Below, piece after piece: positions 45,548 through 54,635 of a stretch of DNA of 64,000 bases (position 1 is the first letter of the stretch; every line of letters starts with the position of its first letter). Position numbers and translations under genes: made by a program. This stretch comes from Psychrobacter frigidicola (GTDB lineage Bacteria > Pseudomonadota > Gammaproteobacteria > Pseudomonadales > Moraxellaceae). A model generated the notes under the pieces. It had not been told where the DNA came from. It saw nothing but the letters and a program-made list of their open reading frames with translations, and made no database searches. The stretch covers positions 806,001-870,000 of the forward strand of contig NZ_VORZ01000001.1 of the NCBI RefSeq assembly GCF_007997305.1, given 5' to 3'.

Positions 45548-46942
45548 ATGAAGAATAATCAGTATTGTTATCTTAAAGAAGTATACGGTAACCGTGTTAT
45601 GAGTGCATTGGCGATCAGCAGCCTGTTATTGATTGTCAGTGGCTGCGATAGCACTATGAAAGAGTCTAAGCCTACTGACACGATAACCAATACCGCATCA
45701 AACCCAAACAATGCGTCTTTGTCAGATAAGAATAAAAATAACTCCGATTATAAAGCCGTTAGTAAAGACGGCTTTATTGCTGCTGATGATTCCGCTTCAA
45801 CCCCAGATGGCATCGAAAAAGTCACTACTGCCAGCAACCAGTTCGCCGTTGATATGTATCAGCAGATAAATGGTCAACCTGATCAATCAGATAACAACGT
45901 ATTTTTCTCGCCTTATAGTTTGTCTACGGCAATGGCAATGCTTTATGCCGCAGCGGAAGGGGAAACAAAGCAGCAGATTCAGAAGACTTTTTACTATCCT
46001 TCAATGGATATTCTCAACCCCAATAGTGCCGCGCTATATAATCAATTTAATAAACCCAATCCTGATTATAAGCTCGCCACGGTCAATGATTTATGGATGC
46101 AACAAGGGCTAACGCCTAACAAGGCATACGTAGACACCGTACAACGTTATTACGGTGGTCAAGTAACCAACCTTAATTTTAAAGGCAGTCCTGATCCCTC
46201 GCGCCTAATCATTAATAAAAAAATTGCTCAGCATACCAATCAGCTGATTCCTGAGTTGCTACCAAAGGGTAGTATTCCATCTAGTGTTATCGCAGTATTA
46301 ACCAACGCGGTTTACTTTAAGGGCGATTGGAAAATGCCTTTTGAGGCTAATAGTACATCCAAGCAGCCTTTCCACCCCCTTATGGGCACACCCTCTGATG
46401 TTAAAATGATGAATATGCAAGCTGATTTCGGCTATAAAGAGGACAAGCAAGTACAGGTCGTGCAATTGCCCTACAAGGGCGATGACTTATCCATGCTGGT
46501 GATATTACCCAAATCAAAAGGCAAAGCCGCGACGCAACAGCTGGTGCAGGATTTGAGTGCTGATAAGATTAAGCAATGGACTAAAGACTTAGTCACTCAA
46601 GAAGTGAATCTTTCCTTACCAAAATTTAAGCTTGCAGAGCGCTACGATATGAAAGGTTTGCTGTCAGATATGGGCATGCCAAGCGTCTTTCAAGACAAAG
46701 CTATCTTTAAATTATTTGATCAGCCTCTGCCTATAAAAATTGATGATATTTATCATCAGGCGGTAATTATTGTCGATGAAAAGGGGACAGAAGCGGCAGC
46801 AGCAACAGCCATTGTAGCAATAGAAGCTTCTGCTCCTATAGATCAGACGGTGGAGTTTAAAGCCGATCATCCGTTTATTTTTATGATTAAAGACAACAAA
46901 ACGGATACGTTATTGTTTTTGGGTCAGGTTAATAAGCCTTAA
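45548..46942 (+). CDS. Serpin-family protease inhibitor, predicted lipoprotein
   Basis: The 464-residue protein has a lipoprotein signal (SLLLIVSGCDS) and a 60-residue Ser/Asn-rich linker. The serpin fold then follows: NVFFSPYSLSTAMAMLYAAAEGET, VLTNAVYFKGDWKMPF and the C-terminal DHPFIFMIKDNKTDTLLFLGQV. The reactive-loop hinge is VDEKGTEAAAATA, the small-residue pattern of inhibitory serpins. Counting P17 at the hinge Glu puts P1-P1' at Ala-Ser (IEASAP), suggesting an elastase-like target. It is likely to sit on the envelope and trap serine or cysteine proteases. Confidence 0.93.
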   Translation: MKNNQYCYLKEVYGNRVMSALAISSLLLIVSGCDSTMKESKPTDTITNTASNPNNASLSDKNKNNSDYKAVSKDGFIAADDSASTPDGIEKVTTASNQFAVDMYQQINGQPDQSDNNVFFSPYSLSTAMAMLYAAAEGETKQQIQKTFYYPSMDILNPNSAALYNQFNKPNPDYKLATVNDLWMQQGLTPNKAYVDTVQRYYGGQVTNLNFKGSPDPSRLIINKKIAQHTNQLIPELLPKGSIPSSVIAVLTNAVYFKGDWKMPFEANSTSKQPFHPLMGTPSDVKMMNMQADFGYKEDKQVQVVQLPYKGDDLSMLVILPKSKGKAATQQLVQDLSADKIKQWTKDLVTQEVNLSLPKFKLAERYDMKGLLSDMGMPSVFQDKAIFKLFDQPLPIKIDDIYHQAVIIVDEKGTEAAAATAIVAIEASAPIDQTVEFKADHPFIFMIKDNKTDTLLFLGQVNKP

Positions 46943-47198
46943 TTAGAAACTACCTCACTAAGGCATACCCAAAAAAAACAGGTTCAGCAAAGTCTAAGGA
47001 TATAGTTCCCTAGTGAGGACTTGAACATTCGGCTGTAGCCAAGCGATTTCAATAGGTATAGGCTATTGGATTTAATTAGTGTACATCTGAGTGTACTTGA
47101 TAAGCTTAGCTTTGTAATACTTTGAATAAGTTATTAGGGAGTATTTTGAGTGTGGACGATACATTAGGAATTAAACAGACAGCTATGTACCTAGATAC

Positions 47199-47507
47199 CT
47201 AGTCTGTTACATTTGTGTTTTTACAGCCCAATTGATATCCATTGTCACAAGCTTTAATAAAATACTTTTTCGCTATAACTGTATTTTGACGTATACCGTG
47301 GCTAAATAAGTACATCATACCAAGGTTATATTGAGATCTAGTATCTCCTTGATTGGCTTGTACTGTAAGGTCTGCAAATTCTTTTTCAACAGCTGATTTT
47401 ACGGTTGGAACTTTGTTGTGAATACTATTCATCTGAGTATCAATGGCTTTAGTACACCCTGTCAGCATAATGCCAGTAACTAAAAATGTTGTTAATCTTT
47501 TTTTCAT
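47199..47507 (-). CDS. Small lipoprotein with a Sel1-like repeat
   Basis: The 102-residue protein has a signal with lipobox MLTGC. The second half carries one Sel1-type TPR: ADLTVQANQGDTRSQYNLGMMYLFSHGIRQNTVIAKKYFIKACDNGYQLGC. Single Sel1 repeats usually act in protein-protein contacts. It is monocistronic and convergent with the serpin gene. Function unknown. Confidence 0.8.
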   Translation of the reverse strand: MKKRLTTFLVTGIMLTGCTKAIDTQMNSIHNKVPTVKSAVEKEFADLTVQANQGDTRSQYNLGMMYLFSHGIRQNTVIAKKYFIKACDNGYQLGCKNTNVTD

Positions 47508-47737
47508 AGCTGCTTGTCCTGTTAGTTAATCAAGGTAACATTACAATTTATAGTTTTCATGCCTATCGTGATGATCTTAAATACATTATTAGATAGTCTT
47601 ATTAGGTATACACTATTCTTCTGTAGCTATTCGATACACAACATTTTAGCTGGCAATAAAAACACTTCAGCCAAGCATTATTGACTTTATCTTCTGCCTT
47701 GCATTGCCTCATTTCATAGCTTCGTTTCATGTAACTA

Positions 47738-48322
47738 TTAAGGATCAAGCAGCCAGCCCTCACTTACTGCCACTTCAATATTACCCAGCATCCATGAGTG
47801 AATTTCAGGGAAGTCTTCAGCGATAAATGCATGTGCGGCTAATACTTGAGATTTCTTTATGCCGAGCTCTCGCCAAGTTTTACCTTGGCTAGAAATATTA
47901 TGTAAAAAAGGTAACATTCTATCTACTACTTTTAATAACTTAGTTTCTAAGCTAGCGCCTGTTTCTTGCTCTTCCCATAACTCAGAGAGCTCAGCAACGC
48001 CATTACCTGTATGATTTTTTAAACGCTTGACCCCTTCACGTTCAGCGGTATGCGCGGTACTTCTATCGCTGGCATAAAGAAAAGTATCGCCGGCATCGAT
48101 TTCACCTAAGTCATGGATGAGTGCCAGTTTTAATAGCTTTTCTTCAGAAATATCAAGATTAAAACTTCTTGAAATTGACCAGCAAGCCATCGCCAAATGC
48201 CACGAATGTTCGGCAGAGTTTTCAAGACGAGCACCACCATCGATATAGGTGCGACGGTTAACCAGCTTTAAAGCATCAAGCTCAAGAAAATACGCTGTAA
48301 TCGCTGTTAAATCATTCGACAA
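47738..48322 (-). CDS. HD-domain hydrolase (YfbR-like)
   Basis: The 194-residue metal-dependent phosphohydrolase of the HD family carries NSAEHSWHLAMACW, LALIHDLGEIDAGD (the HD dyad) and a downstream Asp in KVVDRMLPFL. It resembles YfbR-type 5'-deoxynucleotidases; the substrate is not proven. The start is TTG at 48322-48320, preceded by TAAGGAGC at good spacing; an in-frame start at 48382 has no ribosome site. Confidence 0.88.
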   Translation of the reverse strand: MSNDLTAITAYFLELDALKLVNRRTYIDGGARLENSAEHSWHLAMACWSISRSFNLDISEEKLLKLALIHDLGEIDAGDTFLYASDRSTAHTAEREGVKRLKNHTGNGVAELSELWEEQETGASLETKLLKVVDRMLPFLHNISSQGKTWRELGIKKSQVLAAHAFIAEDFPEIHSWMLGNIEVAVSEGWLLDP

Positions 48323-48446
48323 GGTAAGCTCCTTATAATAAAAATATTTAGGTTTTAGAATTATTTTTGTGAATCCTACCATAGTTCTTTGTATGATCTT
48401 ATACTTTGGTTAATACATTTTTGATGCTGCTAATCATGTCTATGAA

Positions 48447-48869
48447 TTAACAAGGATTAACTTCAATAAACCACTTGGGCTGCATCGCATCAAAGTCTGT
48501 ACGAATATTACTGGACAGATAGCTGACAGAATCCAAAACCACAGACTGACCTTCGATACGCTTAAATACCACCCAGTGCCAATAGTTCATACCCTTCTCG
48601 CAATGATATTTAATAGCTAATAGAGCGACATCTGGTAGCTCATCCCAAGATGTGAAAGGTGTCTCATATTTGGACACTGTAATCCCAGCGCGCGATAGCA
48701 GTTTTCTGACGTATTCAGTATCTGCCCACAGCGATGTATCATCGGCATAAATGCCCATCGCATTTGCTATAGCTCGAATCTCCGGATAAGTTTTGCCTAA
48801 AATATTGGCAACTGCTGCAATGCCACATCCAGTCACTTCTTCTTGTATTACTGACTTAATTTTTAGCAC
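48447..48869 (-). CDS. Small C39-like cysteine peptidase
   Basis: The 140-residue protein is nothing but a C39-like papain fold: Gln9, Cys15 in EEVTGCGIAAVANILG, His98 in NYWHWVVF and Asp113 in VVLDS form the expected catalytic set. No ABC transporter domain, signal peptide or bacteriocin gene is attached or adjacent, unlike classical C39 leader peptidases. It is therefore a stand-alone cytoplasmic peptidase or amidase of unknown substrate. The upstream HD gene is on the same strand but 124 bases further downstream. Confidence 0.8.
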   Translation of the reverse strand: MLKIKSVIQEEVTGCGIAAVANILGKTYPEIRAIANAMGIYADDTSLWADTEYVRKLLSRAGITVSKYETPFTSWDELPDVALLAIKYHCEKGMNYWHWVVFKRIEGQSVVLDSVSYLSSNIRTDFDAMQPKWFIEVNPC

Positions 48870-49130
48870 CGATAAATCCCCAGTATATTCACATCTGTCT
48901 CAGCATATTCGCAATAGTGGTACTTGGCCACACCGCTTTTAGCATAGCATCGATTTAATAGAAAATAGAATTACCCGCGGCTTAAATATACTTACGCACT
49001 AAACTGTGCTCGTTGATATATGGACGCGCTGAAGTAAGGCTTATACTTTATTAATCTACCAAGTTGCTTACCCGTAAGCATCGCCATACAATGTTGGCTT
49101 TAATGGAAGGGAAAACCAGAAAGGATAGCT

Positions 49131-49562
49131 ATGAAGCAAGTCATGATGCTGTTATTGGTAGTAGTCGCTGGCACGAGCTTGGCGATGGAAGCAGCGTTCG
49201 TAGGGCCATTGGGAGAAAAGATTGGTCACTTTTCTGCGACCTTTTCTATATTTCTTATTGGTAGTTTGTTATCTACGCTGGCGTTGATCGTGCTTAAACG
49301 TAACTCTTTTGCTACGTTATTAAAGCAGCCGCGCTGGTTATTTATGGGCGGTGTTTTGGGTCCTGCTTATGTCATCGTACTGACAATAGCCACACCGCTG
49401 GTTGGGGTTGGCATTACGATAGTGGGCATCCTTAGCGGTCAGATATTCGCCAGTTTACTCATTGATCATTTCGGACTCTTAGGGAGCGAACGCCGCGCCA
49501 TTGATATCTACCGAGTCTCCGCTCTAATGCTAATTTTAATCGCGCTTTGGCTTATTTATTAA
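49131..49562 (+). CDS. DUF606/YdcZ-type DMT membrane protein (subunit 1)
   Basis: The 143-residue protein has five transmembrane helices and the family motifs NxG-like EAAFVGPLGEKIGHFSATFSIFLIGSL and GVGITIVGILSGQIFASLLIDHFG. It is half-size relative to ordinary DMT exporters. The next gene, 13 bases downstream, codes for the same fold, so a heterodimer is likely. AAAGGATAGCT lies before the ATG. Substrate unknown. Confidence 0.9.
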   Translation: MKQVMMLLLVVVAGTSLAMEAAFVGPLGEKIGHFSATFSIFLIGSLLSTLALIVLKRNSFATLLKQPRWLFMGGVLGPAYVIVLTIATPLVGVGITIVGILSGQIFASLLIDHFGLLGSERRAIDIYRVSALMLILIALWLIY

Positions 49563-49575
49563 GGAGGATAAGATA

Positions 49576-50040
49576 TTGTTATCGATATTATTTCCACTGT
49601 TATTACTTGGCGGTATCGCTCTCGCTGCTCAATCCTCAGTTAATGGGGCGTTAGGTGCGCGAACTGATGTATTGACCAGCGCTTGGCTCACCAATATCAT
49701 CGGTGCTACGGTAGGTTTGCTACTGGTTCTTTTCTTTGAACCACGGCAAGAATTTACTATGTTTACTGTCCCTAAATGGCAGCTATTAGGTGCGTTTTTT
49801 GGTACTTTTGCATTAATTACTATTGTCTTTGCCGTGCCGCGTATTGGTACTGCTGCGACTAATGTCGCTATCATAGCTGGTCAGCTATTTATGGGATTGA
49901 TGATTGATCACTTTGGCTGGTTTGGTAATACGCAACTGACGCTGGACTATAAGCGCATGGCGGCTATCGCTCTACTCGCTGGCGCGTTGTATTTGATTTA
50001 TTTGAGTAATGTGCGTGGCAGCATTGGTTATACTTATTAA
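49576..50040 (+). CDS. DUF606/YdcZ-type DMT membrane protein (subunit 2)
   Basis: The 154-residue protein is a paralogue of the preceding gene: AAQSSVNGALGARTDVLTSAWLTNIIGATVG and GTAATNVAIIAGQLFMGLMIDHFGWFG. The start is TTG at 49576 with AAGGAGGATAAG immediately ahead, a near-perfect ribosome site. Tandem half-size DMT genes typically encode a two-subunit transporter with antiparallel topology; this is known for related families and inferred here. Confidence 0.9.
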   Translation: MLSILFPLLLLGGIALAAQSSVNGALGARTDVLTSAWLTNIIGATVGLLLVLFFEPRQEFTMFTVPKWQLLGAFFGTFALITIVFAVPRIGTAATNVAIIAGQLFMGLMIDHFGWFGNTQLTLDYKRMAAIALLAGALYLIYLSNVRGSIGYTY

Positions 50041-50048
50041 ATCTGAGA

Positions 50049-50088
50049 GCTAGAAAGCTAGGTAAAACATCTAACTTTTCTTTCTAGC
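50049..50088. terminator. Hairpin between the DMT pair and the DUF262 gene
   Basis: GCTAGAAAG / CTTTCTAGC with a 22-base loop in the 59-base convergent gap. It is a weak candidate terminator for either side. Confidence 0.45.
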
Positions 50089-50099
50089 CTTATAAAATG

Positions 50100-51176
50100 T
50101 TACAAAATTGGATAATTCATTACTTGTTTAATGGCGTTATGACGCTCCATTCTGTTGTTCTTCTTACTTGTTCCTTCTTTTGCTAAAGCTTTATACTTAT
50201 ATATAACGCTATCAATGTTTGAAAAACAACTTATTAACTCTTCATCACTGTGATAGTTATCTATGAAAGTACGATAGTTATTTATTTGCTGGTTGGTAAG
50301 TAACTTAGTATCCATTGTTAATTCAAAAGTAGTAGTAAATAATGTATAAAAGTGTACCGAACTTTTTAGAAACTTTCTTCTTTCAACATTACCATCTATT
50401 ATAGAGTCAACAAATGAAATCACTAATTCAAATTTCGTGATGTCGTCTAATTTAGATGGATAAACTTCATTATAGAGGTCATACATTTTATTAATATTTG
50501 TATTTATAATATCTTCTTGAATACCTTGTTTTAAGAAAATTAATAGAATACTGATAAAGGTAATATCTTTCATTCTTCTTCTATCAGCTACTCCAAAAAT
50601 TGAATTCTTATCCCAAAACGATATTTCTGATAATTGAGATGCCACATTCATGAACTCTCCCTGAAACTCAGCATTCCTAAGCTCTTGAGGATTTAAAGTT
50701 AGGTTATTACTATTCAATCTTAAAAACATATTTACAATATCAGGTCTTTCAATATTATTTCTTACAAGTCGAATAGAAAAAATATATGACCATATCGCTT
50801 TTTTATCTTCAGTATTTAAGTCTTTGAAAAATTTATTTTTTATTTCATCGAATTTTAAGCCTTTTATATCAAGTGAATTAGCTTTCAACATATAGAGGTT
50901 AGAAATATAATCGAAAATTGCTCCACACCTCTGTTGGCCATCGATAATAGAGTATTTAGTATCTCCATTATCCTCATCAGTTCCAATATTCCATAAATAA
51001 ATCTCAGGGACAGGATAACCAATTAAGATAGATTCTATTAACTTTATTTGGATACTAGGTGTCCAAACATAATTTCTTTGAAATGAGTTATCAACTATCA
51101 GTAACCCTTTCTGACGTAAATCATAGAGCCATTTAGTATTTTGAGGTTGTATATCTATATATTCAATCAACTTCAT
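50100..51176 (-). CDS. DUF262 (ParB/GmrS-type) protein
   Basis: The 358-residue protein has the DUF262 N-terminal domain: NSFQRNYVWTPSIQIKLIESILIGYPVPEIYLW (residues 30-62), IIDGQQR at 77-83 (the DGQQR catalytic or nucleotide-binding motif), and FLRLNSNNLTLNPQELRNAEF (about 152-172). DUF262 occurs in modification-dependent nucleases (GmrSD, SspE, BrxU) where it binds nucleotide and senses DNA. Here the DUF1524 HNH nuclease half is absent; the C-terminal 170 residues are helical and unrecognised. The start overlaps the upstream partner by 14 bases. The DNA is markedly AT-rich. Confidence 0.85.
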   Translation of the reverse strand: MKLIEYIDIQPQNTKWLYDLRQKGLLIVDNSFQRNYVWTPSIQIKLIESILIGYPVPEIYLWNIGTDEDNGDTKYSIIDGQQRCGAIFDYISNLYMLKANSLDIKGLKFDEIKNKFFKDLNTEDKKAIWSYIFSIRLVRNNIERPDIVNMFLRLNSNNLTLNPQELRNAEFQGEFMNVASQLSEISFWDKNSIFGVADRRRMKDITFISILLIFLKQGIQEDIINTNINKMYDLYNEVYPSKLDDITKFELVISFVDSIIDGNVERRKFLKSSVHFYTLFTTTFELTMDTKLLTNQQINNYRTFIDNYHSDEELISCFSNIDSVIYKYKALAKEGTSKKNNRMERHNAIKQVMNYPIL

Positions 51177-51753
51177 TCAAATCTTCCTTTAGTTTCTCTA
51201 TTCCTTTCATATGGTAATCTTGAACTGATTCCCAATCAGAATAAATTCTATAGTTCACTTCATGACGAATATTAAATCTTAATTGCAGCTCAGCTTTGAA
51301 AGTTAAAACTTTTCTTTGCCAATTTTCAAGAACATTATTACCATACGTAGGGTCACTGTCATTTAAGCTGATAAACCCATTAAAAATATTACTACATTTA
51401 GACTTATGTCCTGTTAAGTATTGACCTTGCGCAACTTGCCTATAAGCCTTCCATATATTCATAAAAATTTCGTTTGATACAATAATCAGATCAAAATCAG
51501 AATTATCGTCAAAAGTCTTAAATTTTTTCTTTGGAGAAAAACTATACTTGGTCTTAGCACTACCAACAATTGATATGTTATTAAAAGGAACACCTAAATT
51601 TCTTGAAATAAATTTTTTAAATTCATCATAATCTGTGCTTGAGTCATCGCTAAAATTTTTAAAATACCAAACATTCTGACCAATTAAGTATTGATAGTAA
51701 ATATCAATTTCATCATTGTTAATGATGTAGTCCATTATCTCCTGTTTATCCAT
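51163..51753 (-). CDS. Nucleotidyltransferase-like partner of the DUF262 protein
   Basis: The 196-residue protein has a polymerase-beta-type signature: IVGSAKTKYS (Gly64-Ser65), then SDFDLIIV (Asp86-x-Asp88). A possible third strand is near VNYRIYSDWESVQDYH. No CBASS effector is present and the spacing does not clearly fit CD-NTases. An overlapping gene pair with a DUF262 protein points to a two-component unit (defence or toxin-antitoxin-like); this is inference. It is very AT-rich, with Ile/Asn/Lys-heavy codon use unlike the neighbours, suggesting recent transfer. Confidence 0.7.
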   Translation of the reverse strand: MDKQEIMDYIINNDEIDIYYQYLIGQNVWYFKNFSDDSSTDYDEFKKFISRNLGVPFNNISIVGSAKTKYSFSPKKKFKTFDDNSDFDLIIVSNEIFMNIWKAYRQVAQGQYLTGHKSKCSNIFNGFISLNDSDPTYGNNVLENWQRKVLTFKAELQLRFNIRHEVNYRIYSDWESVQDYHMKGIEKLKEDLNEVD

Positions 51754-52124
51754 AAATAATTCACACTCATATTTTATAAAGGTAAGCCTTTAATAGTTTT
51801 AAATTTTATATTATTGTATTGGATTATTGATTTTTATATTCGTAATAAATCTATTACATGGACTCTTGACTAGATACTGACTATTCTTTTATAAGAACTC
51901 TAACAAAAAAATATTAGCATCGTACTATTGTATATAAACTACAAGGTCTTTAACAAAAAAAATCAATATTAGTTGAGTATCGCAAAGGGTAACATAAATA
52001 TAGCAAAATTTAAATATGAATCTGCGGAGAAAAAATTCAAAAATAACCCCCACTCAATACAATATTGCTCTTCAGCCCAAACAGTAGCGGTTAGCATAAT
52101 CCTCACATCACCTACACAACTATA
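51754..52124. other. AT-rich gap between the NTase-like gene and the BCCT gene
   Basis: About 370 bases, no gene or clear dyad. It presumably carries the promoter of the nucleotidyltransferase-DUF262 pair (minus strand). The unusually high AT content continues from the pair, stopping near 52060. Confidence 0.45.
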
Positions 52125-54398
52125 TTAATCACTGCCCAATATAGGCGTTGCAGTAGTCAACGCTGTATCGGTTTCCGTAGGAGCAGTCAAAAAAGTCAGA
52201 TAAGCTTGATATTGCTCAAGGACATCGTCAATCACCTGCTGCTTGGTTAATCCTGTCAAATCATAACCGCCTGAACCTGTTTGCGTGGTCACCTCAAGTC
52301 GATAATAAATATCAGTATCAGCTGCCATTTTGCCACTAAAAGTAGGCGCTGGAGTTTTGACCATAGCGACTTGATAATAAAAGTCATTCATAGCAGCCGT
52401 CGATAACCGTAGTAACGGCCCTGAGGCGGCGATGATATTCGTATTCCCAACGAAAGCAGTCGCACTAGCTGCATTGCTATCGTGATCGGCATTAATACGC
52501 TCAACATCATAGCCTTGACGGCGGAACTCAGTGGCAACATCATCAAGCGCTGGGCGTACGGTACGCTCGAGGAACTTGATCGACTCACGCTTGGAGGGAT
52601 AAGTAAGCATCTGCCCCAAGCGCTGCGTCCATGAACGCTCGGGTATATAACCGCCACTGGGAGCAATTGAAGGACGGCGCAATACAGTACCTTCACGCTC
52701 TGCCTGCTCTATCTTTAAGGCTTTATAAAAAGAGAACATCACCAGATAGACGATAATGGTCACCGGTAGCGCAAAGATAAGCGTCGCATATTCCATAGTG
52801 ATAACGCCACCGGCTATCAGCATCGATATGGTCAATACTGCCGTCAATACTGCCCAAAAGATACGCAGCCACTTCGGGCCATCCTCGCTTGGATCAGGAA
52901 TAGAGGCGGAGAAATTCGACATCACCATGGCACCTGAATTGGCACTGGTGATATAAAATAGCAATCCTGAAAAAGTTGCTAGGATAACTAAAAAAGTCGC
53001 TCCAGGGAACATCTCAAGCAGTGCATACCAACCACGCTCTGGGCTTTCAATAGCAAGCTCGGCAAAGGCCGTGTTACCTTGCAAAACCTCATAAAGGGCT
53101 GAGTTGCCAAAGAAAGAAACAATAATAAAATCACATAAAACCGGTACAGTAATCGCCGCGATAACAAACTCACGTAACGTGCGTCCACGAGAAATGCGTG
53201 CAAGGAAGACGCCAACAAATGGTCCCCATGCCAGCCAGAATGCCCAAAAGAACAGCGTCCAACCGCCCATCCATTCGCTACTACCGGGCACATAGGCAAA
53301 GGTCTTAAACATACGGGCAGGCAAAGTGACAAAGAACTGACCTAAGTTTTCGACCAGTGCATTTAATAAAAATGCGGTCTCGCCAGCGATGAGAATAAAA
53401 GCCATCATCGCCACTGCGCTCCACAGATTCAGCTCAGATATCCAGCGAATACCACGGTCAACCCCTGAAGTGGTCGCGGCAATGGTTAGGATGACCGCAC
53501 CGATAACCAAAGCAATCTGTAACGTCAGCCCTTCCTCTAAACCAAAAATCTTGGAGAAACCCACGTTTAGTAAGACCACCCCGATACCCATCGTGGTTGC
53601 CACGCCGAAAACGGTGCCGACTAACGCTAAGATGCTAATGCCATGACCGATAGGGCCATTAACGCGTTTACCAAATAGAGGATAAAGCGCCGCCCGAATG
53701 GATAATGGCATATCCCAGCGATAAGCAAAATAGCCCATGGCCATACCCAGCAACGCATATACCGCCCAGCCTGCAATACCATAGTGAAACATCGTCCAAA
53801 CGACCGCATTTTGCATGGCATCAGCGCTCGCACCATCCCCTGAAGGCGGGGTCAAATACTGCACCACAGGCCCAGTTACCGAGAAAAACAGCAAATCAAT
53901 TCCGACACCCGCGGCGAATAACATCGCCACCCAAGTCCCCAGCTTATACTGCGGGCGCGACTCATCAGGCCCAAGGCGGATGCTACCCGCTTTAGATAAC
54001 GCCACCCAAAGCACAAAGCCAATGACCAGCACCATCGTAATGACGTAATACCAACCGAGGTTAGTCGCAATCCAATCAACGAGCGTCTTCATGGTCGTGC
54101 TGGCACCAGCAGGCATCACGATTGCCCAAATGGAAAAGGCAACAATCACCAACGATGAAATAATCAACACGCTCCAGTTAATATGAGCGACCGCATTTTT
54201 TGATAATTCTTGTGCGCCTTTTTTCAGGTCACTACTTGATATGGGTGGTTCATCATCACTATTTTTAGGCTGACGTTGCGTGCCACCAAATTGACTGCGC
54301 TCAAATGGAGTTTGCGTTTTTTCAATCTGCTCATTTGGCAAATGGGAGTCTTGTTCAGGCGCTTCGGCCGATTTGTTATCTGATGGGTCGTTGGTCAT
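52125..54398 (-). CDS. BCCT-family betaine/choline transporter
   Basis: The 757-residue protein has 12 transmembrane helices. BCCT hallmarks are LGWYYVITMVLVIGFVLW, GIDLLFFSVTGPVVQYL and WTLFFWAFWLAWGPFVGVFLARISRGRTLREF (Trp-rich segment of TM8). A hydrophilic N-terminal 75 residues precede TM1, and a cytosolic C-terminal domain of about 180 residues follows, as in BetT-type osmoregulated choline transporters. It imports compatible solutes or their precursors. No bet genes are adjacent, so choline versus betaine versus carnitine is undecided. Confidence 0.93.
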   Translation of the reverse strand: MTNDPSDNKSAEAPEQDSHLPNEQIEKTQTPFERSQFGGTQRQPKNSDDEPPISSSDLKKGAQELSKNAVAHINWSVLIISSLVIVAFSIWAIVMPAGASTTMKTLVDWIATNLGWYYVITMVLVIGFVLWVALSKAGSIRLGPDESRPQYKLGTWVAMLFAAGVGIDLLFFSVTGPVVQYLTPPSGDGASADAMQNAVVWTMFHYGIAGWAVYALLGMAMGYFAYRWDMPLSIRAALYPLFGKRVNGPIGHGISILALVGTVFGVATTMGIGVVLLNVGFSKIFGLEEGLTLQIALVIGAVILTIAATTSGVDRGIRWISELNLWSAVAMMAFILIAGETAFLLNALVENLGQFFVTLPARMFKTFAYVPGSSEWMGGWTLFFWAFWLAWGPFVGVFLARISRGRTLREFVIAAITVPVLCDFIIVSFFGNSALYEVLQGNTAFAELAIESPERGWYALLEMFPGATFLVILATFSGLLFYITSANSGAMVMSNFSASIPDPSEDGPKWLRIFWAVLTAVLTISMLIAGGVITMEYATLIFALPVTIIVYLVMFSFYKALKIEQAEREGTVLRRPSIAPSGGYIPERSWTQRLGQMLTYPSKRESIKFLERTVRPALDDVATEFRRQGYDVERINADHDSNAASATAFVGNTNIIAASGPLLRLSTAAMNDFYYQVAMVKTPAPTFSGKMAADTDIYYRLEVTTQTGSGGYDLTGLTKQQVIDDVLEQYQAYLTFLTAPTETDTALTTATPILGSD

Positions 54399-54635
54399 GA
54401 GTGCATTCCTTGCATGCTACTGACACCTAACAAGTAAGTAGGCTTATTAGGTATTGTAATAATTTTGGGAAAATGATGGGCGCATAGTAGCATAACTTGC
54501 GAGCTAAAAAGTTTGAGGCAACAATAATGAGACTGCTGGCTTAAAGGCACAAAAGTTACTTTGAAAATTAGTCATTTGTTGATAGCACGTGGAGAATAGC
54601 TGGCTTGGTATTTGATGATAATTTAAATTTAACAA

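Noticed and set aside
46981..47070. tRNA-like or attachment-site-like sequence after the serpin gene
   Set aside because: The short dyad GGCTGTAGCC does not belong to a cloverleaf; no acceptor stem or T-loop could be drawn.
53705..53995. Plus-strand frames antisense to the BCCT transporter gene
   Set aside because: They follow from the GC-rich third codon positions of the real gene on the minus strand and contain no domain or ribosome site.
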